Assembly: GCA_949841355.1 (NCBI GenBank)
Contig: CATKZP010000004.1
Span: forward strand, 1 to 64,000
Origin: an uncultured Oscillospiraceae bacterium
Lineage (GTDB): Bacteria > Bacillota > Clostridia > Oscillospirales > Oscillospiraceae
DNA: 64,000 bases
Reading direction: 5' to 3'
Under the pieces are notes generated by a model. That model did no database searches. It saw only the letters and a program-made list of their open reading frames with translations, and was not told the origin of the DNA. The first letter of the stretch is position 1. Each line of letters begins with the position of its first letter. Below, in pieces: positions 42,308-51,336 of the stretch. A program made the translations under genes and the position numbers.

Positions 42308-45124
42308 TTAGTGATATGCCCGATAGAGGAACGTCACAATTTGCCCTCTGTTGCAAATGTCATTCGGAGAAAACGTGGTCGTTGAAGTGCCGTTGGTAAC
42401 TTCCTCCGCCACCGCCCAGGAAATTGCATCGGCAAGGGTAGAGTTGGCGGGCACATCAGTGAAATTGCTCCCACCCCAACCATCAGCAGCACTCCAAACG
42501 ACCTCCTCTGGACTGCCAAAGGCTTGCCAGATATAGGTCACAGCCGAAGCCCGTGTGCAGGGTGTGTTAGGAACAAAACTCCTGTCAATCATCTTATTCT
42601 CTGCGGCCCAACGCAACGCCCCTTCTGCGTAATCAATATTCTTGCCCGTAATATTTATGGGCAATGCGGTATTAGAAGCGGGCTTTCCTGCCGCCCGCCA
42701 CAGGAAAGTAAGTATCTGCACCTGCGTACATTCCTCATAGGGAGAGAATGTGGTCGAGGTAGTGCCGTTGGTAACTTCTTTATCAACGGCCCAAGCCACA
42801 GGTTCGGTGAAGAACGCCCCGGCGGGCACATCTGAAAAGGTCTGCTTGCCAATTCCGGGCTGCTGGGCGTTGGTTCCGGGGTTTTCTTCTTTGGCGGGCG
42901 CGGTATTTACGGATGTGATACCCGAGGAATCCAGAATATAGAACACAGGCTCACAGTTGCTGGTTGCATACCATACTATTTTACCGTTATAATTGATGGG
43001 CTTGCAATCGGACAAAGGCGCGGTCGCGGTTTTGACTGTCCCCGCTTTGCCGCTGGCATCGTAAGGTGCATAATAGAGTGTGCCGCCTACTGCGGCATCG
43101 GAATAGCCTTTGCCGCCCTGTTCGTTCCACAGCACATAACCGCCGTTTAAGCCTGTTGATACCATTTGAGGGGTTGTGACCTTCACCCCGGTGCTGAGTT
43201 TAGTTTTGTTGGTGCTGGACAGATTTTTGTTGGTAAGGGACAGATAAATATCTCGGCTGCTGCCACCGCCGCCCACGCCGTCATAGCTGTAAGCCACCAC
43301 ATAGCCGTTGGAGGTTTCCTCCAGACCGCCCACTGAACAGCCGGTAGCATTATCACCGATGTTGCCGGGGAAAGAAATGATTTCAGTAGAAGTGACCACA
43401 TTCCTCCCTGTTCCTAAACTATCCTGACCAGCGGGCTGGGTATATTGCCGCATGATGGCAGCTCTAGGATAGGCATCACCCTGGTCTAAAGAAATGATAT
43501 GCTTTGTTTGGTCCACTAGAAGGAACTGAGCAAAAGAATGGCTGACATAACCAGCTCCATTGTCCTTTTCGGTTGCTGTCATGTCGCTTTCACGGATGGC
43601 AATCATTAGGTTGGACTGATGGTTCACCCCGTCACCACTCTTAAACATGGTTCGGCACGTACGGATATATAGGTAGTCTCCATATTCAGTGCATCGTAAG
43701 GAGCCAAAATTGAATGGTTCTTTGGTGTTGATATTGGACAAACTAGTGGACTTGATACGTTGCCAGTCCTTGGTATACTGAACCACTCGGATAACTTCTT
43801 TGCTAGAACTTTCATCCGGGTTGTTTTGTCCAAAAATAAGGAAGTTATAATCTACCCCGGCGTAAAATCCACCCCAGATTGGCAGCTCTGGCTGGGTAGA
43901 CCAACTGGATTGGAGCTTAAAGGAACTATCGTAGTCTTCTACCACCACTTTGCCATCCGCATATTCCACTCGAGTTAAGCCACCGCTCTCGTTTCGATAA
44001 AGGTAGGACTTCACCGTATTCGACCATGTGCTATAATTTTGGTTATTGACATTGCGGGACTTAACAGGCCCGGAATTAGTGGTCTTAGAGATTGGGGTGC
44101 CTGTAGCAATCCCTGTAGCTGGGATTGCCTCTGTGTAGGTGTCGCCGCATATCGTGCAGGTGTATGTACGCACGCCCGGTTGACTGGCGGTGGGCCGCTT
44201 GGTGATTTCGTCGGCATAGCGGTGAGCGTGGGGCCTTTCGGTGTCCCCCGAACCGGGTGTGGTTCCCGTTCCGTAATATTCTGCGGCGGGAATCACTGTG
44301 ACGTTGACGATAGCACTATATTTAGCGCCGTCATAGGCACCTGGAGTTCCCCCTACATAAACCGACACCCGATATACACCTGTCCCCGGTGTTTTCCCGT
44401 AAAGTTTGCCCCGGTTCCCTTCGGTATTATCCAGGCCAATACAGCCGATAATGTTTCTGCTGTCAACTCCGGCTGCGCTAAAATCCGATATGTTGAAAAA
44501 AGGAAGGGGCTGCGGGGTTTCATCGTCCGGGATTGTGATGTCAAACAGGTACACTCCGTACTCGTTGGTTCTCAAGTATCGGCCAAACTCCGGGTTGATA
44601 ACACTATTTGTACTTGTATTTGAATTGTTCCCGGTATTAGTGTTTGTACCGGGAGTGTTGCCAGTGCTGGGGATGGCATCAGCGGGCCTTTTGTGGGAGG
44701 CGTAGAATTCGGCGGCAGGGATTACATAAATACGGATGTTTGCCACACAATATGTACCGTCCTCACCGCCCGGAGTGCCCCCCACATGGAAATCCACCGT
44801 ATATTGGGCCTCGCCCGGTTTTACTCCCGAGAATTTTCCCTTATTTTCCCCGGATTCAAAAAATTCTATTGCGTCAGCGTCATACATAACGTTCGAGCCG
44901 CCGCCACCGACATTTGTCACATTGAGAAACGGGTAAGGCCATATGGTTCCATCGTCCGGGACTGTCACTTCAAGTATGTATACATCGTCGTAGACACCAG
45001 CGCCAAGATAGGTATAGGCAGGGTTTACGATTGACGTGTCCTGTGTTTGCGCCGCAAACCCCACAGGCACCAACGACAGCGCCAGGGCCAAAGCCAGCAC
45101 AATAGACAATAGGCGTTTCTTCAT
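42308..45124 (-). CDS. Large SLH-domain surface protein (element B cargo)
   Basis: A 938-residue secreted protein. ATG 45124 gives the signal MKKRLLSIVLALALALSLV ending at GFAA, with GGAGAGG upstream. Two tandem domains of about 110 residues follow, each ending in VYVGGTPG or FHVGGTPG and NVTVIPAAEYY-like blocks. Next come a CTICGDTYTEAIPATG module, a long beta region (about 345-740) that could be a propeller, a Pro/Asn linker and three SLH repeats (FSDVPAGAFFTEPVAWAV, a middle one with ALRWAAENKMIDRS, FTDVPANSTLADAISWAV), ending FLYRAYH. It would bind the wall polymer and display the repeats. Its SLH part matches that of element A's protein. Confidence 0.88.
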   Translation of the reverse strand: MKKRLLSIVLALALALSLVPVGFAAQTQDTSIVNPAYTYLGAGVYDDVYILEVTVPDDGTIWPYPFLNVTNVGGGGSNVMYDADAIEFFESGENKGKFSGVKPGEAQYTVDFHVGGTPGGEDGTYCVANIRIYVIPAAEFYASHKRPADAIPSTGNTPGTNTNTGNNSNTSTNSVINPEFGRYLRTNEYGVYLFDITIPDDETPQPLPFFNISDFSAAGVDSRNIIGCIGLDNTEGNRGKLYGKTPGTGVYRVSVYVGGTPGAYDGAKYSAIVNVTVIPAAEYYGTGTTPGSGDTERPHAHRYADEITKRPTASQPGVRTYTCTICGDTYTEAIPATGIATGTPISKTTNSGPVKSRNVNNQNYSTWSNTVKSYLYRNESGGLTRVEYADGKVVVEDYDSSFKLQSSWSTQPELPIWGGFYAGVDYNFLIFGQNNPDESSSKEVIRVVQYTKDWQRIKSTSLSNINTKEPFNFGSLRCTEYGDYLYIRTCRTMFKSGDGVNHQSNLMIAIRESDMTATEKDNGAGYVSHSFAQFLLVDQTKHIISLDQGDAYPRAAIMRQYTQPAGQDSLGTGRNVVTSTEIISFPGNIGDNATGCSVGGLEETSNGYVVAYSYDGVGGGGSSRDIYLSLTNKNLSSTNKTKLSTGVKVTTPQMVSTGLNGGYVLWNEQGGKGYSDAAVGGTLYYAPYDASGKAGTVKTATAPLSDCKPINYNGKIVWYATSNCEPVFYILDSSGITSVNTAPAKEENPGTNAQQPGIGKQTFSDVPAGAFFTEPVAWAVDKEVTNGTTSTTFSPYEECTQVQILTFLWRAAGKPASNTALPINITGKNIDYAEGALRWAAENKMIDRSFVPNTPCTRASAVTYIWQAFGSPEEVVWSAADGWGGSNFTDVPANSTLADAISWAVAEEVTNGTSTTTFSPNDICNRGQIVTFLYRAYH

Positions 45125-45227
45125 GATATTCCTCTCCTTCATTTTGCTTTATCCCAACGGAACGGCCTACCCAGGCCGGAGAAGCTCCCCGGCCTGAGAG
45201 ACAGCGCCGCCGGAAACACAAAAGCGG

Positions 45228-45260
45228 TGCCGAGTATATGTACTCAACACCGCGTGAAAA
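45228..45260 (-). promoter_or_regulatory. Attenuator-like hairpin in the SLH leader
   Basis: On the minus strand GCGGTG...GAGTA pairs with TACTC...CACCGC and is followed by TTTTGTGTTT, a terminator form, about 100 nt before the SLH start. With the promoter at 45427-45455 the leader is nearly 300 nt, long enough for RNA-based control. It does not match a riboswitch class I know. Confidence 0.5.
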
Positions 45261-45286
45261 GCGAACGCACAAGCCAACCCTCCCCC

Positions 45287-45315
45287 TTGCAAAAACAGGA
45301 GGGAAAAGTTATAAT
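45287..45315 (+). promoter_or_regulatory. Plus-strand promoter inside the SLH leader region
   Basis: TTGCAA and a perfect TATAAT are 17 nt apart. It points away from the SLH gene and no gene follows before a strong terminator, so a short RNA is the likely product. Confidence 0.55.
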
Positions 45316-45426
45316 GGCTCTGTGGTGCAACTTAACTGTTGCTGTGCTGAGTGGGCCAATCACTCGTACAGGGGGGCGGGGTGCTGGTAACACCCCGTTC
45401 CCTGCCGCAATCATGTTTCCAAGCTC

Positions 45427-45455
45427 ATTTTAGCGCATACTGCCAGGAAAAGCAA
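45427..45455 (-). promoter_or_regulatory. Promoter of the element B SLH gene
   Basis: On the minus strand TTGCTT and TAAAAT are 17 nt apart. Transcription would start near 45420, giving a leader of about 295 nt. Confidence 0.55.
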
Positions 45456-45489
45456 TAACCCATTTGAAAAAGAATTGACCTGACTTTTT

Positions 45490-45541
45490 GACGTGCGCGT
45501 GTCAAGAGCTTTTAGGCTCCTGACACGTGCGCGTCTTTTTT
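45490..45541 (+). terminator. Strong terminator of the putative small RNA
   Basis: A stem of about 20 bp with three mismatches (starting GACGTGCGCG, loop TTTTAG) is followed by seven T on the plus strand. The T tract abuts the stop of the convergent SprT-like gene. Confidence 0.8.
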
Positions 45542-46185
45542 TATGCCTCCACCATGGGGACGTGGCAGATTCCGCAAATGATGCTGACATGGCGGGTTGC
45601 CCGGACGCTCTGCCCACAGCAGGGACACAGAACCTTTCTTGTGGAGCTTGTGCGCCTGGGGCCAATACCTCCCACCGCTCCGGCGCCCCTTCCTGGGTCT
45701 CCTGTGGCCGTACAGCCCCCCTCCCGGTTCATCCGTATATCTTGCCACCCCTGGGAGATGATGAAGTCGATAAGGGCCTCTGTTGGTTCTGTGATGCTCC
45801 ACCCGATTTTCGAGTCATAGCTGATTTTCAAATCTCGCGCTTCAGCGGCATCACGAAACCTTTTGTTATGATAGCGCGCTCCCCTGCTGGTGTCCTGCAC
45901 ACCTTCCTGAAGGTGGTAGAGATGAACTTGCTCGTGCAGGATGGTTGCGACGACCTCGGTTATATCCCGGTCAAGCGTTCCGGCTCCAATGTTAAGCTCG
46001 TGCCGCCGCTCCCCATTGGCAAGCGCCCATGCCTTGCTGACGGTGACGTGGCCGTAAGCCTTCGGCGTGTCGGTCAGGGTGATGACAGGCTCCTCCAGCA
46101 CCCCATCAAAATAGCGTTCGTTCAGTGCGCGGAAAATCTTCTCTAAATATCCAGCGGTTCGACTTGTTTTCACGGTTTCTTTCAA
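45541..46185 (-). CDS. SprT-like zinc metalloprotein
   Basis: A 214-residue protein with a SprT-like domain: KIFRALNERYFDGVL near the start, the metal motif HEQVH in ILHEQVHLYH, and YHNKRFRDAAEARDLK. The C-terminus has a zinc ribbon (CPCC and CGIC). SprT-like proteins on mobile elements are thought to act on proteins bound to DNA or on host defence, though the activity is not shown here. It starts at TTG 46185 with GAGAGG 6 nt before it; a GTG four codons later is possible. Confidence 0.82.
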   Translation of the reverse strand: MKETVKTSRTAGYLEKIFRALNERYFDGVLEEPVITLTDTPKAYGHVTVSKAWALANGERRHELNIGAGTLDRDITEVVATILHEQVHLYHLQEGVQDTSRGARYHNKRFRDAAEARDLKISYDSKIGWSITEPTEALIDFIISQGWQDIRMNREGGCTATGDPGRGAGAVGGIGPRRTSSTRKVLCPCCGQSVRATRHVSIICGICHVPMVEA

Positions 46186-46260
46186 GATGTACCTCTCCCA
46201 TCGTATTTTTTTGGTTGCCGAGCAACGCTCGCTTGCGAGCTTGCTCTACCTACGACGGGT

Positions 46261-46366
46261 ACAGGCGAAAAGAAAAAGCAAGGTCGGGCGAAAGCCCGCT
46301 TGCACAAAAAATTTTTCGCGCCCTATGAAAAAATTTTTGTAGACCTTGCTTTTTCTTTGCGCCTGT
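46261..46366. repeat. Large inverted repeat (possible single-strand or transfer origin)
   Basis: Arms 46261-46285 and 46342-46366 match at 24 of 25 bases. The loop holds a GGGCGAAAGCCC hairpin and two AAAAAATTTTT runs. Folded single-stranded, it is a long branched hairpin, as expected of a single-strand origin or oriT of a rolling-circle element. No gene is present in 46186-46731 besides this and the hairpin at 46464. Confidence 0.55.
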
Positions 46367-46463
46367 GCCAGACCTTGGCCTTTCCGGGGAAACCGCTGCT
46401 TATAGAATTTGTCAAACATATATGTGAGATACAGATACCTTATTTATTAGTAATCTATTTTTA

Positions 46464-46493
46464 TTTATCCTTGTCTCTCGGGACAAGGATAAA
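46464..46493. repeat. Perfect 12-bp hairpin in the AT-rich region
   Basis: TTTATCCTTGTC and its exact complement flank a 6-nt loop (TCTCGG) in an AT-rich stretch before the rep operon. It may belong to the origin or end a transcript. Confidence 0.45.
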
Positions 46494-46731
46494 TATTTCG
46501 TCTTAATAAATCCTTAAAAAATATTTTTCTCCATCTCTTGATATTTTTCGCCGTTTTTGCATATAAACACACAGCAAAACTCGACAGGGCCCGCGCGGAG
46601 CTGTTCCCTGCGAAAAGTTTCGTTATCTGGCTTGACACTTTTGCGTGACTTTCAAATGCTCGAACGCGCGTGTTTACCGCGCCGGGTTCATGCGGGTTTG
46701 CTCACTCTCACTACGGAAAGGAGGTTCCAAC

Positions 46732-47049
46732 ATGGCAGCTCTCCCCATCGACCCCCGCGCCCTGGGCACTCATATGCTGGTCACGGGTTGCCGCCCCGCC
46801 AAGGAGTACAAGGACGGCGTGCCCACGGGCAAGGCCATCGGTTATCGTTACCGCACCCTGCTGGTAGATAACGGCTACATGGAGCTGAACGTTCTCGTCA
46901 CTGACGGCGACGCTCTGGATTTGAGCGACGGACAGGCTATCCCCGTTCGTTTCGACAATCTGACGGTTCGGCCCTACGTGGACAGGAACAAGTCCCTGGC
47001 GTACTCTGCTGCCGCTGACGCCATCCACGCGCTCAACGGCAAGGGTTAA
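46732..47049 (+). CDS. Small element protein
   Basis: A 105-residue protein (MAALPIDPRALGTHMLVTG...) that is beta-rich and soluble, with blocks GYRYRTLLVDNGYMELNVLV and IPVRFDNLTVRPYVDR. AAAGGAGG precedes the ATG. It is the first gene of the rep-transfer run. The fold may be OB-like, which would suit a single-strand DNA binding accessory, but this is a guess. It takes the same place as the 82-residue protein of element A. Confidence 0.7.
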   Translation: MAALPIDPRALGTHMLVTGCRPAKEYKDGVPTGKAIGYRYRTLLVDNGYMELNVLVTDGDALDLSDGQAIPVRFDNLTVRPYVDRNKSLAYSAAADAIHALNGKG

Positions 47050-47158
47050 GCTCTGGGGGCCGTAGGGCGGCGGGTGTGCCTCCAAGCGCACACGCCCCCT
47101 GCGGCACCTGGTCCTTATCCGAATGCGGTAATGGGCAGACGCCTTGCGCCGCAACGCG

Positions 47159-47191
47159 CCCCGGCCCTGGGCAGCGTCTTAAGGGCCGGGG
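47159..47191 (+). other. Candidate double-strand origin of element B
   Basis: A perfect 10-bp stem (CCCCGGCCCT with AGGGCCGGGG) encloses the 13-nt loop GGGCAGCGTCTTA, 83 nt before rep. No virus-type nonamer is present. Its position matches the origin of element A, so it is the best candidate for the Rep nick site. A further imperfect GTGTGC/GCACAC stem lies near 47075-47095. Confidence 0.45.
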
Positions 47192-47273
47192 TAAAGGTAA
47201 TTTGCAAGAGAGGATGAACAGCGGCCAAACTGAGGCCCAAAAGAGGACAATTAGAGAATAAAAGGAGGCCAAA

Positions 47274-48527
47274 ATGCCCGACACAAAGCAGAAAAACGAA
47301 CCCGGAAGCGCCCATCAGCTTGAAACCATCCTCTATGAAGGCGACGGCTGGACACCTGACACTATCCGCACTGTGCTTGAGGGCCACAAAAGCGTTGAAC
47401 GCTATATCATCGCCAAGCACGACAAGGATGTGGACGGGGACGGCAACCCCAAGCCCGTGCATTTCCATGTCTATATGCACTTCGGGAAAACGAGCTGGAA
47501 GTATGGGAATGTCGCAAAATGGTTTGGCATTTCCACCGAAAAGGTGTCAAAAATCAAGTCCGACCCCAACGGAACCTCGCCTAAAAGGGGTATGTATTAC
47601 TGCGCCAGATATTACACCCACATGGATTATCAGGACAAAACCTTTTACAGCCCCAGCGGTTTTGTCGCAAACTTCAATGTGGAGGAGTTCTTAGCCAAAG
47701 AAAGCGCCTCGGAGAAAAAGCGCAACAAGGCCGTTCAACAGGAAACCATGCTCAATGAGCTGGTGGAGAAATGCGCGACGGGTGAAATCATGCCGTACAA
47801 CTATTGGGAGCATATCCCCACGCTCCTTTATTCGCAAAACGCGAACCTGTTCAAGAACGCCTGGAGCATATACCACGATACCCGGATTGCCAAAGCAAAG
47901 GGCAACCGGGACTGCCAGATACTCTGGCTGTACGGGGAAAAGGGCACAGGCAAAACAAGCCTGGGCAAGCTCTACGCCCAGCAGATGGGGCTTCCGCTCT
48001 ACATTACCCACCCCGGAAACGACCCCATGGGGAGCTATCTTGACCAGCCCCTTATCCTTCTGGACGAGCTACGGCCAAAGGAAGGGTTTACCTATAAGGA
48101 GCTGCTTCAATTCCTCGACCCCTACACCCAAACCGCCACCAAATCCCGATATTTTGACAAAATCGCAATGGCGGATTACATCATTGTCACGTCTGTGTAC
48201 TCGCCCACGGCATATTACAAAGCGGTAATGCCCGCCGCCTCTGATATTGATTCCGCTGGGCAGCTCTACCGCCGCATTTCCCAGGTGTGGCACGTCACAA
48301 AAGACAGCATCCAGGCCAGCCGGTATGATTTGCCGTCCGACCGCTTTCTTCCTCTGAGCGCCCGCAAGAACCCGCTGGTTGACTACTTAAACGGGCTGGC
48401 GCTCACCAGGGACACAAAGCACCCTGACCCGCTGGACGTGCTGGGCAAAATCGCGGAAAAATACGACCCCGCACTGGCGCAAATGTCCCTGTTCCCCACG
48501 GACGGCACAGCGGCCAAAGCGGGCTAA
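47274..48527 (+). CDS. Rep_2-type rolling-circle initiator fused to SF3 helicase
   Basis: A 417-residue initiator. The nuclease has the Rep_2 (pMV158 RepB) blocks KHDKDVDGDG (48-57) and PVHFHVYM with HxH at 63-65, then ARYYTHMD with the catalytic Tyr at 113 or 114. A helicase follows with Walker A GEKGTGKTS (from 221) and Walker B LILLDEL (Asp264, Glu265). Plasmid RepB is shorter and has no helicase of this kind. The combined form is known from streptococcal and other Firmicutes mobilizable elements, where it serves as relaxase. AAAGGAGG precedes the ATG. Confidence 0.9.
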   Translation: MPDTKQKNEPGSAHQLETILYEGDGWTPDTIRTVLEGHKSVERYIIAKHDKDVDGDGNPKPVHFHVYMHFGKTSWKYGNVAKWFGISTEKVSKIKSDPNGTSPKRGMYYCARYYTHMDYQDKTFYSPSGFVANFNVEEFLAKESASEKKRNKAVQQETMLNELVEKCATGEIMPYNYWEHIPTLLYSQNANLFKNAWSIYHDTRIAKAKGNRDCQILWLYGEKGTGKTSLGKLYAQQMGLPLYITHPGNDPMGSYLDQPLILLDELRPKEGFTYKELLQFLDPYTQTATKSRYFDKIAMADYIIVTSVYSPTAYYKAVMPAASDIDSAGQLYRRISQVWHVTKDSIQASRYDLPSDRFLPLSARKNPLVDYLNGLALTRDTKHPDPLDVLGKIAEKYDPALAQMSLFPTDGTAAKAG

Positions 48528-48544
48528 GAGAAAGGGTGGCACAA

Positions 48545-49900
48545 ATGAGACACGACAAAGAAACCATCAACCTGGGCAACACCATCACCTATCTGACCGG
48601 GCGCTTCCGGGACGGCCTCCGCGCTATCCCTGGAAGCCCCCTCCGGCTGCTGCTGGCCGTCCTGTTCTGGCTTGCTGCCGCCCTCATGATTCATGCCGCC
48701 GCTGACAACATCGTGGCGCGGCTGCTGCAACCCCTGGCCTGGATTCTGGCGGGGCTGCTGTTCCTGACCGTTGTTACTGCAACGGCCATTCCACCGGGCA
48801 CTCTCCGCATGGCGAACGCTTGCCGGCGTATCGGGCTGGTGAACGACTGCGGAGAGGCCCCACTACTAATCAAACGATACCATAAGGAGGATAAAATCAT
48901 GGTAGATTTATTCACACAGGGCATTTCCCCGACTACGATTCAAGATAATTTGGCGGAGTTGGAAGCGGCTGCGAATTGCCGCATCGTCCGCGTGGAGCAG
49001 GGGGCAAGCCGGAACATCATCCGCCTGACCCTGGCCCCCGGTGATGCCCAGCTCCCGGAAAAGGTCAATTTGCCCCGGCTCACCATAGCCCTTTCGGAGA
49101 TTGCAATGGGGGCGTCCTACGACGGCCCCGTCATCACCGACCTCAACAAGATGCCCCACTGGCTCATGGGTGGCGCGACTGGCAGCGGGAAAACGACCCT
49201 GCTGGTAGTTTTCGTCCAACAGTGCTTGATGAAGGTGACAGCCACGGGCGAACAGGCGGTTGACGTATACATCATTGACCTCAAGGGAGGCCAGGACTAC
49301 CCCCCGCACTGGCGCAACCGGGATTGCTCGTTCTGCGTCACCGCTGAAGATGCCCTGTCCGTGCTGGGCGGGCTGGTGACGGAGCTGGAGCGGCGGCTGA
49401 AGCTGTTCTCCGATGCCAGCGAGCGGTTCGGTGTGCCCTGCTCCACCCTGGACGACTACAACCATTTGTGCTCCGGTGCCCCCCTGCGGCGCAACGTCAT
49501 TGTAATCGACGAGCTGGCTGAAATCACCGACACCACGGGTATGGACAAGCCCCACAAGGAGCTGGCCGCCGCTGTGGTGGGCAAGCTGGCGACCATTGCC
49601 CGGCTCGGGCGCAGCGTGGGTATCAACCTGATTATTGGCGTACAGCGGGCGGACGCGAACACTGTCCCCGGCCAAATCAAGTCTAATATCTCCGGCAGGG
49701 TGTGCGGTGTCGCGGATGATACCCTTTCCCGCATTATCCTCGGGAATGGAGATGCCGACACGCTGATTCCCAAGCATGGCCGGGGGCTGTTTCTCAACCA
49801 GGACGGCGTGATGTTCCGGGGCTATCTGCCCATGGAAGTGCCCCGCCCCAAGGCTCCAAACAATAAGGAAGGAGGCACAAATGAGCACCCCAACCCTTGA
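48545..49900 (+). CDS. FtsK/TcpA-like coupling protein
   Basis: A 451-residue DNA translocase. Two membrane helices (about 35-55 and 62-82) precede a small domain with GISPTTIQDNLAELEAAANC and the ATPase with Walker A GGATGSGKTTL (about 209-219), VYIIDLKGG, Walker B VIVIDELAEIT and INLIIGVQRADANTVPG. Unlike element A, it is one chain. It would link the Rep-DNA complex to a helper secretion system. ATG 48545 is preferred over a GTG three codons earlier. It overlaps the excisionase gene by 20 nt. Confidence 0.9.
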   Translation: MRHDKETINLGNTITYLTGRFRDGLRAIPGSPLRLLLAVLFWLAAALMIHAAADNIVARLLQPLAWILAGLLFLTVVTATAIPPGTLRMANACRRIGLVNDCGEAPLLIKRYHKEDKIMVDLFTQGISPTTIQDNLAELEAAANCRIVRVEQGASRNIIRLTLAPGDAQLPEKVNLPRLTIALSEIAMGASYDGPVITDLNKMPHWLMGGATGSGKTTLLVVFVQQCLMKVTATGEQAVDVYIIDLKGGQDYPPHWRNRDCSFCVTAEDALSVLGGLVTELERRLKLFSDASERFGVPCSTLDDYNHLCSGAPLRRNVIVIDELAEITDTTGMDKPHKELAAAVVGKLATIARLGRSVGINLIIGVQRADANTVPGQIKSNISGRVCGVADDTLSRIILGNGDADTLIPKHGRGLFLNQDGVMFRGYLPMEVPRPKAPNNKEGGTNEHPNP

Positions 49901-50147
49901 AATCCTCCCCGCGTCAGAGTTTGAGCACGATATTTTCACCCCCATGGAAGCGGCTCAAATTCTGCGCGTGGGGCGCACTACGATTTACAATTTGATAAGT
50001 GCACATCAAATCCGATACATAAAATGTGGTAGAAAAATCCTGATTCCTCGCGTTTATTTGCAGGATTTCATTGAAAAGAACACCGTAATGTGCTATAATG
50101 ATAGTCAGATGAAGATGGACCTGTCCTGTTGCGGGAAAGGAGCGTAA
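49881..50147 (+). CDS. Excisionase (MerR-like helix-turn-helix)
   Basis: An 88-residue DNA-binding protein with the excisionase pattern FTPMEAAQILRVGRTTIYNL and IRYIKCGRKILIPRVYLQDF. It should steer the integrase toward excision by bending DNA at the element ends. AAGGAGG precedes the ATG inside the coupling-protein gene, and the integrase ATG follows its stop by 1 nt. Confidence 0.88.
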   Translation: MSTPTLEILPASEFEHDIFTPMEAAQILRVGRTTIYNLISAHQIRYIKCGRKILIPRVYLQDFIEKNTVMCYNDSQMKMDLSCCGKGA

Positions 50148-50148
50148 C

Positions 50149-51312
50149 ATGAAAGTAACAGGACATATCCGAAGCAAAAACGGCATCTGGCAAATGGTTT
50201 TTGAGTATTATGACAAGAGCGGCCAACGCCGCCAGAAGTCGGAAAGCACGCACTTGCCGGAAAAGGGCAACAAACGGCGGGCACAGCAGATGCTGGACAA
50301 GCGCCTCAAAGAGCTGGCCCAGCAGTACGAACCCTTCCTGGATGATGGGCGCGTGTTGTTTCTGGACTTCATGCGGGACTGGCTGGACAATGTGATGGCC
50401 TACAAGGTGAAGGAAAACACCCTGGAACAGTACAACCTCACCTTTGACCGCTACATTTCCGAGTACAAGCCCTTCCACGGCCTCAAGCTCCAAGACCTCA
50501 CCCCACCCATGCTCCAGAGCTATTACAGCGAACAGGTGAAAGCGGGCCTCTCCCCGAACACGGTGCGCAAGCACCACGCCAATATCCACAAGTGCCTGGA
50601 TTACGCGGTTCGCCTGGGGCTGATTGCCTTTAACCCCTCCGCGCAAGTCGAACTGCCCGCCAAGCAGAAGTACACCGGGGCCACGGCTTGCACCCCGGGA
50701 CAGTTGCAGGGCCTTTTGCAGTTGTTCCGGGGCGACCCCCTGGAAACGGTGCTGATGCTGGGTATTGCCTACGGTCTGCGCCGCTCGGAAGTGTGCGGCC
50801 TCCGCTGGGACGCGGTGGATATGGAAGCGGGGACGCTCCACATCTGCCACACGGCGGTGAAAGCCAACGGCAGGGTGTTATACTCGGACAGCACCAAGAC
50901 GGCCACCAGCAACCGGGTACTGCCCCTGACGGCCTCCATGCGGGAGTACCTGGGAAGCGTCAGGGAACGCCAGGAGGAAAACAAGAGGCTGTTTGGCCGG
51001 GACTACACCGACAGCGGGTATATCTGCGTAAAGCCGGACGGCACCCCCATTGACCCGGATTTTGTGACCCACCACTTCCGGCGGGTGCTGGTGGCAAACG
51101 ATGTGCCCATTATCCGCTTTCACGACCTCCGGCACAGCGCGGTGAACACGCTCCGCAAGGGCGGCTGCGATGTGAAGGACATTCAAGCGTGGCTGGGGCA
51201 CAGCGATGTTTCTACCACGCTCAATATATACGGCCATATCCTCCAGGGCGATATGGCCCGGCTGGGGAATGTGGTGGACGCGGCGTTGTTCCAGGCTCCC
51301 AAGGCTGGCTGA
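50149..51312 (+). CDS. Tyrosine integrase
   Basis: A 387-residue recombinase of the Tn916/phage type with an N-terminal arm-binding domain (about 1-60), a SAM-like core-binding domain (about 70-165) and a catalytic domain with Arg211 (YGLRRSEVCGL), Lys in STKTATSNR, HDLRH (325-329), WLGHSD (His351) and Tyr361 in LNIYGHI. All catalytic residues are present. It lies 119 nt from tRNA-Val, its attachment gene, and reads toward it. Confidence 0.95.
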   Translation: MKVTGHIRSKNGIWQMVFEYYDKSGQRRQKSESTHLPEKGNKRRAQQMLDKRLKELAQQYEPFLDDGRVLFLDFMRDWLDNVMAYKVKENTLEQYNLTFDRYISEYKPFHGLKLQDLTPPMLQSYYSEQVKAGLSPNTVRKHHANIHKCLDYAVRLGLIAFNPSAQVELPAKQKYTGATACTPGQLQGLLQLFRGDPLETVLMLGIAYGLRRSEVCGLRWDAVDMEAGTLHICHTAVKANGRVLYSDSTKTATSNRVLPLTASMREYLGSVRERQEENKRLFGRDYTDSGYICVKPDGTPIDPDFVTHHFRRVLVANDVPIIRFHDLRHSAVNTLRKGGCDVKDIQAWLGHSDVSTTLNIYGHILQGDMARLGNVVDAALFQAPKAG

Positions 51313-51336
51313 CGGTTTAGGGAATGTGGGGCCTCA

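Larger units (their letters stand above)
45322..45541 (+). ncRNA. Putative small RNA antisense to the SLH leader
   Basis: The promoter at 45287-45315 and the terminator at 45490-45541 define a transcript of about 220 nt with no open frame of note. It can form a GGGGTG...CACCCC hairpin near 45390. Its first 100 nt are complementary to the start of the SLH leader. Existence and role are inferred from signals only. Confidence 0.4.

Noticed and set aside
45124-45420. c-di-GMP or cobalamin riboswitch before the element B SLH gene
   Set aside because: The leader is long and has a terminator-like hairpin, but I could not find the conserved core of either class.
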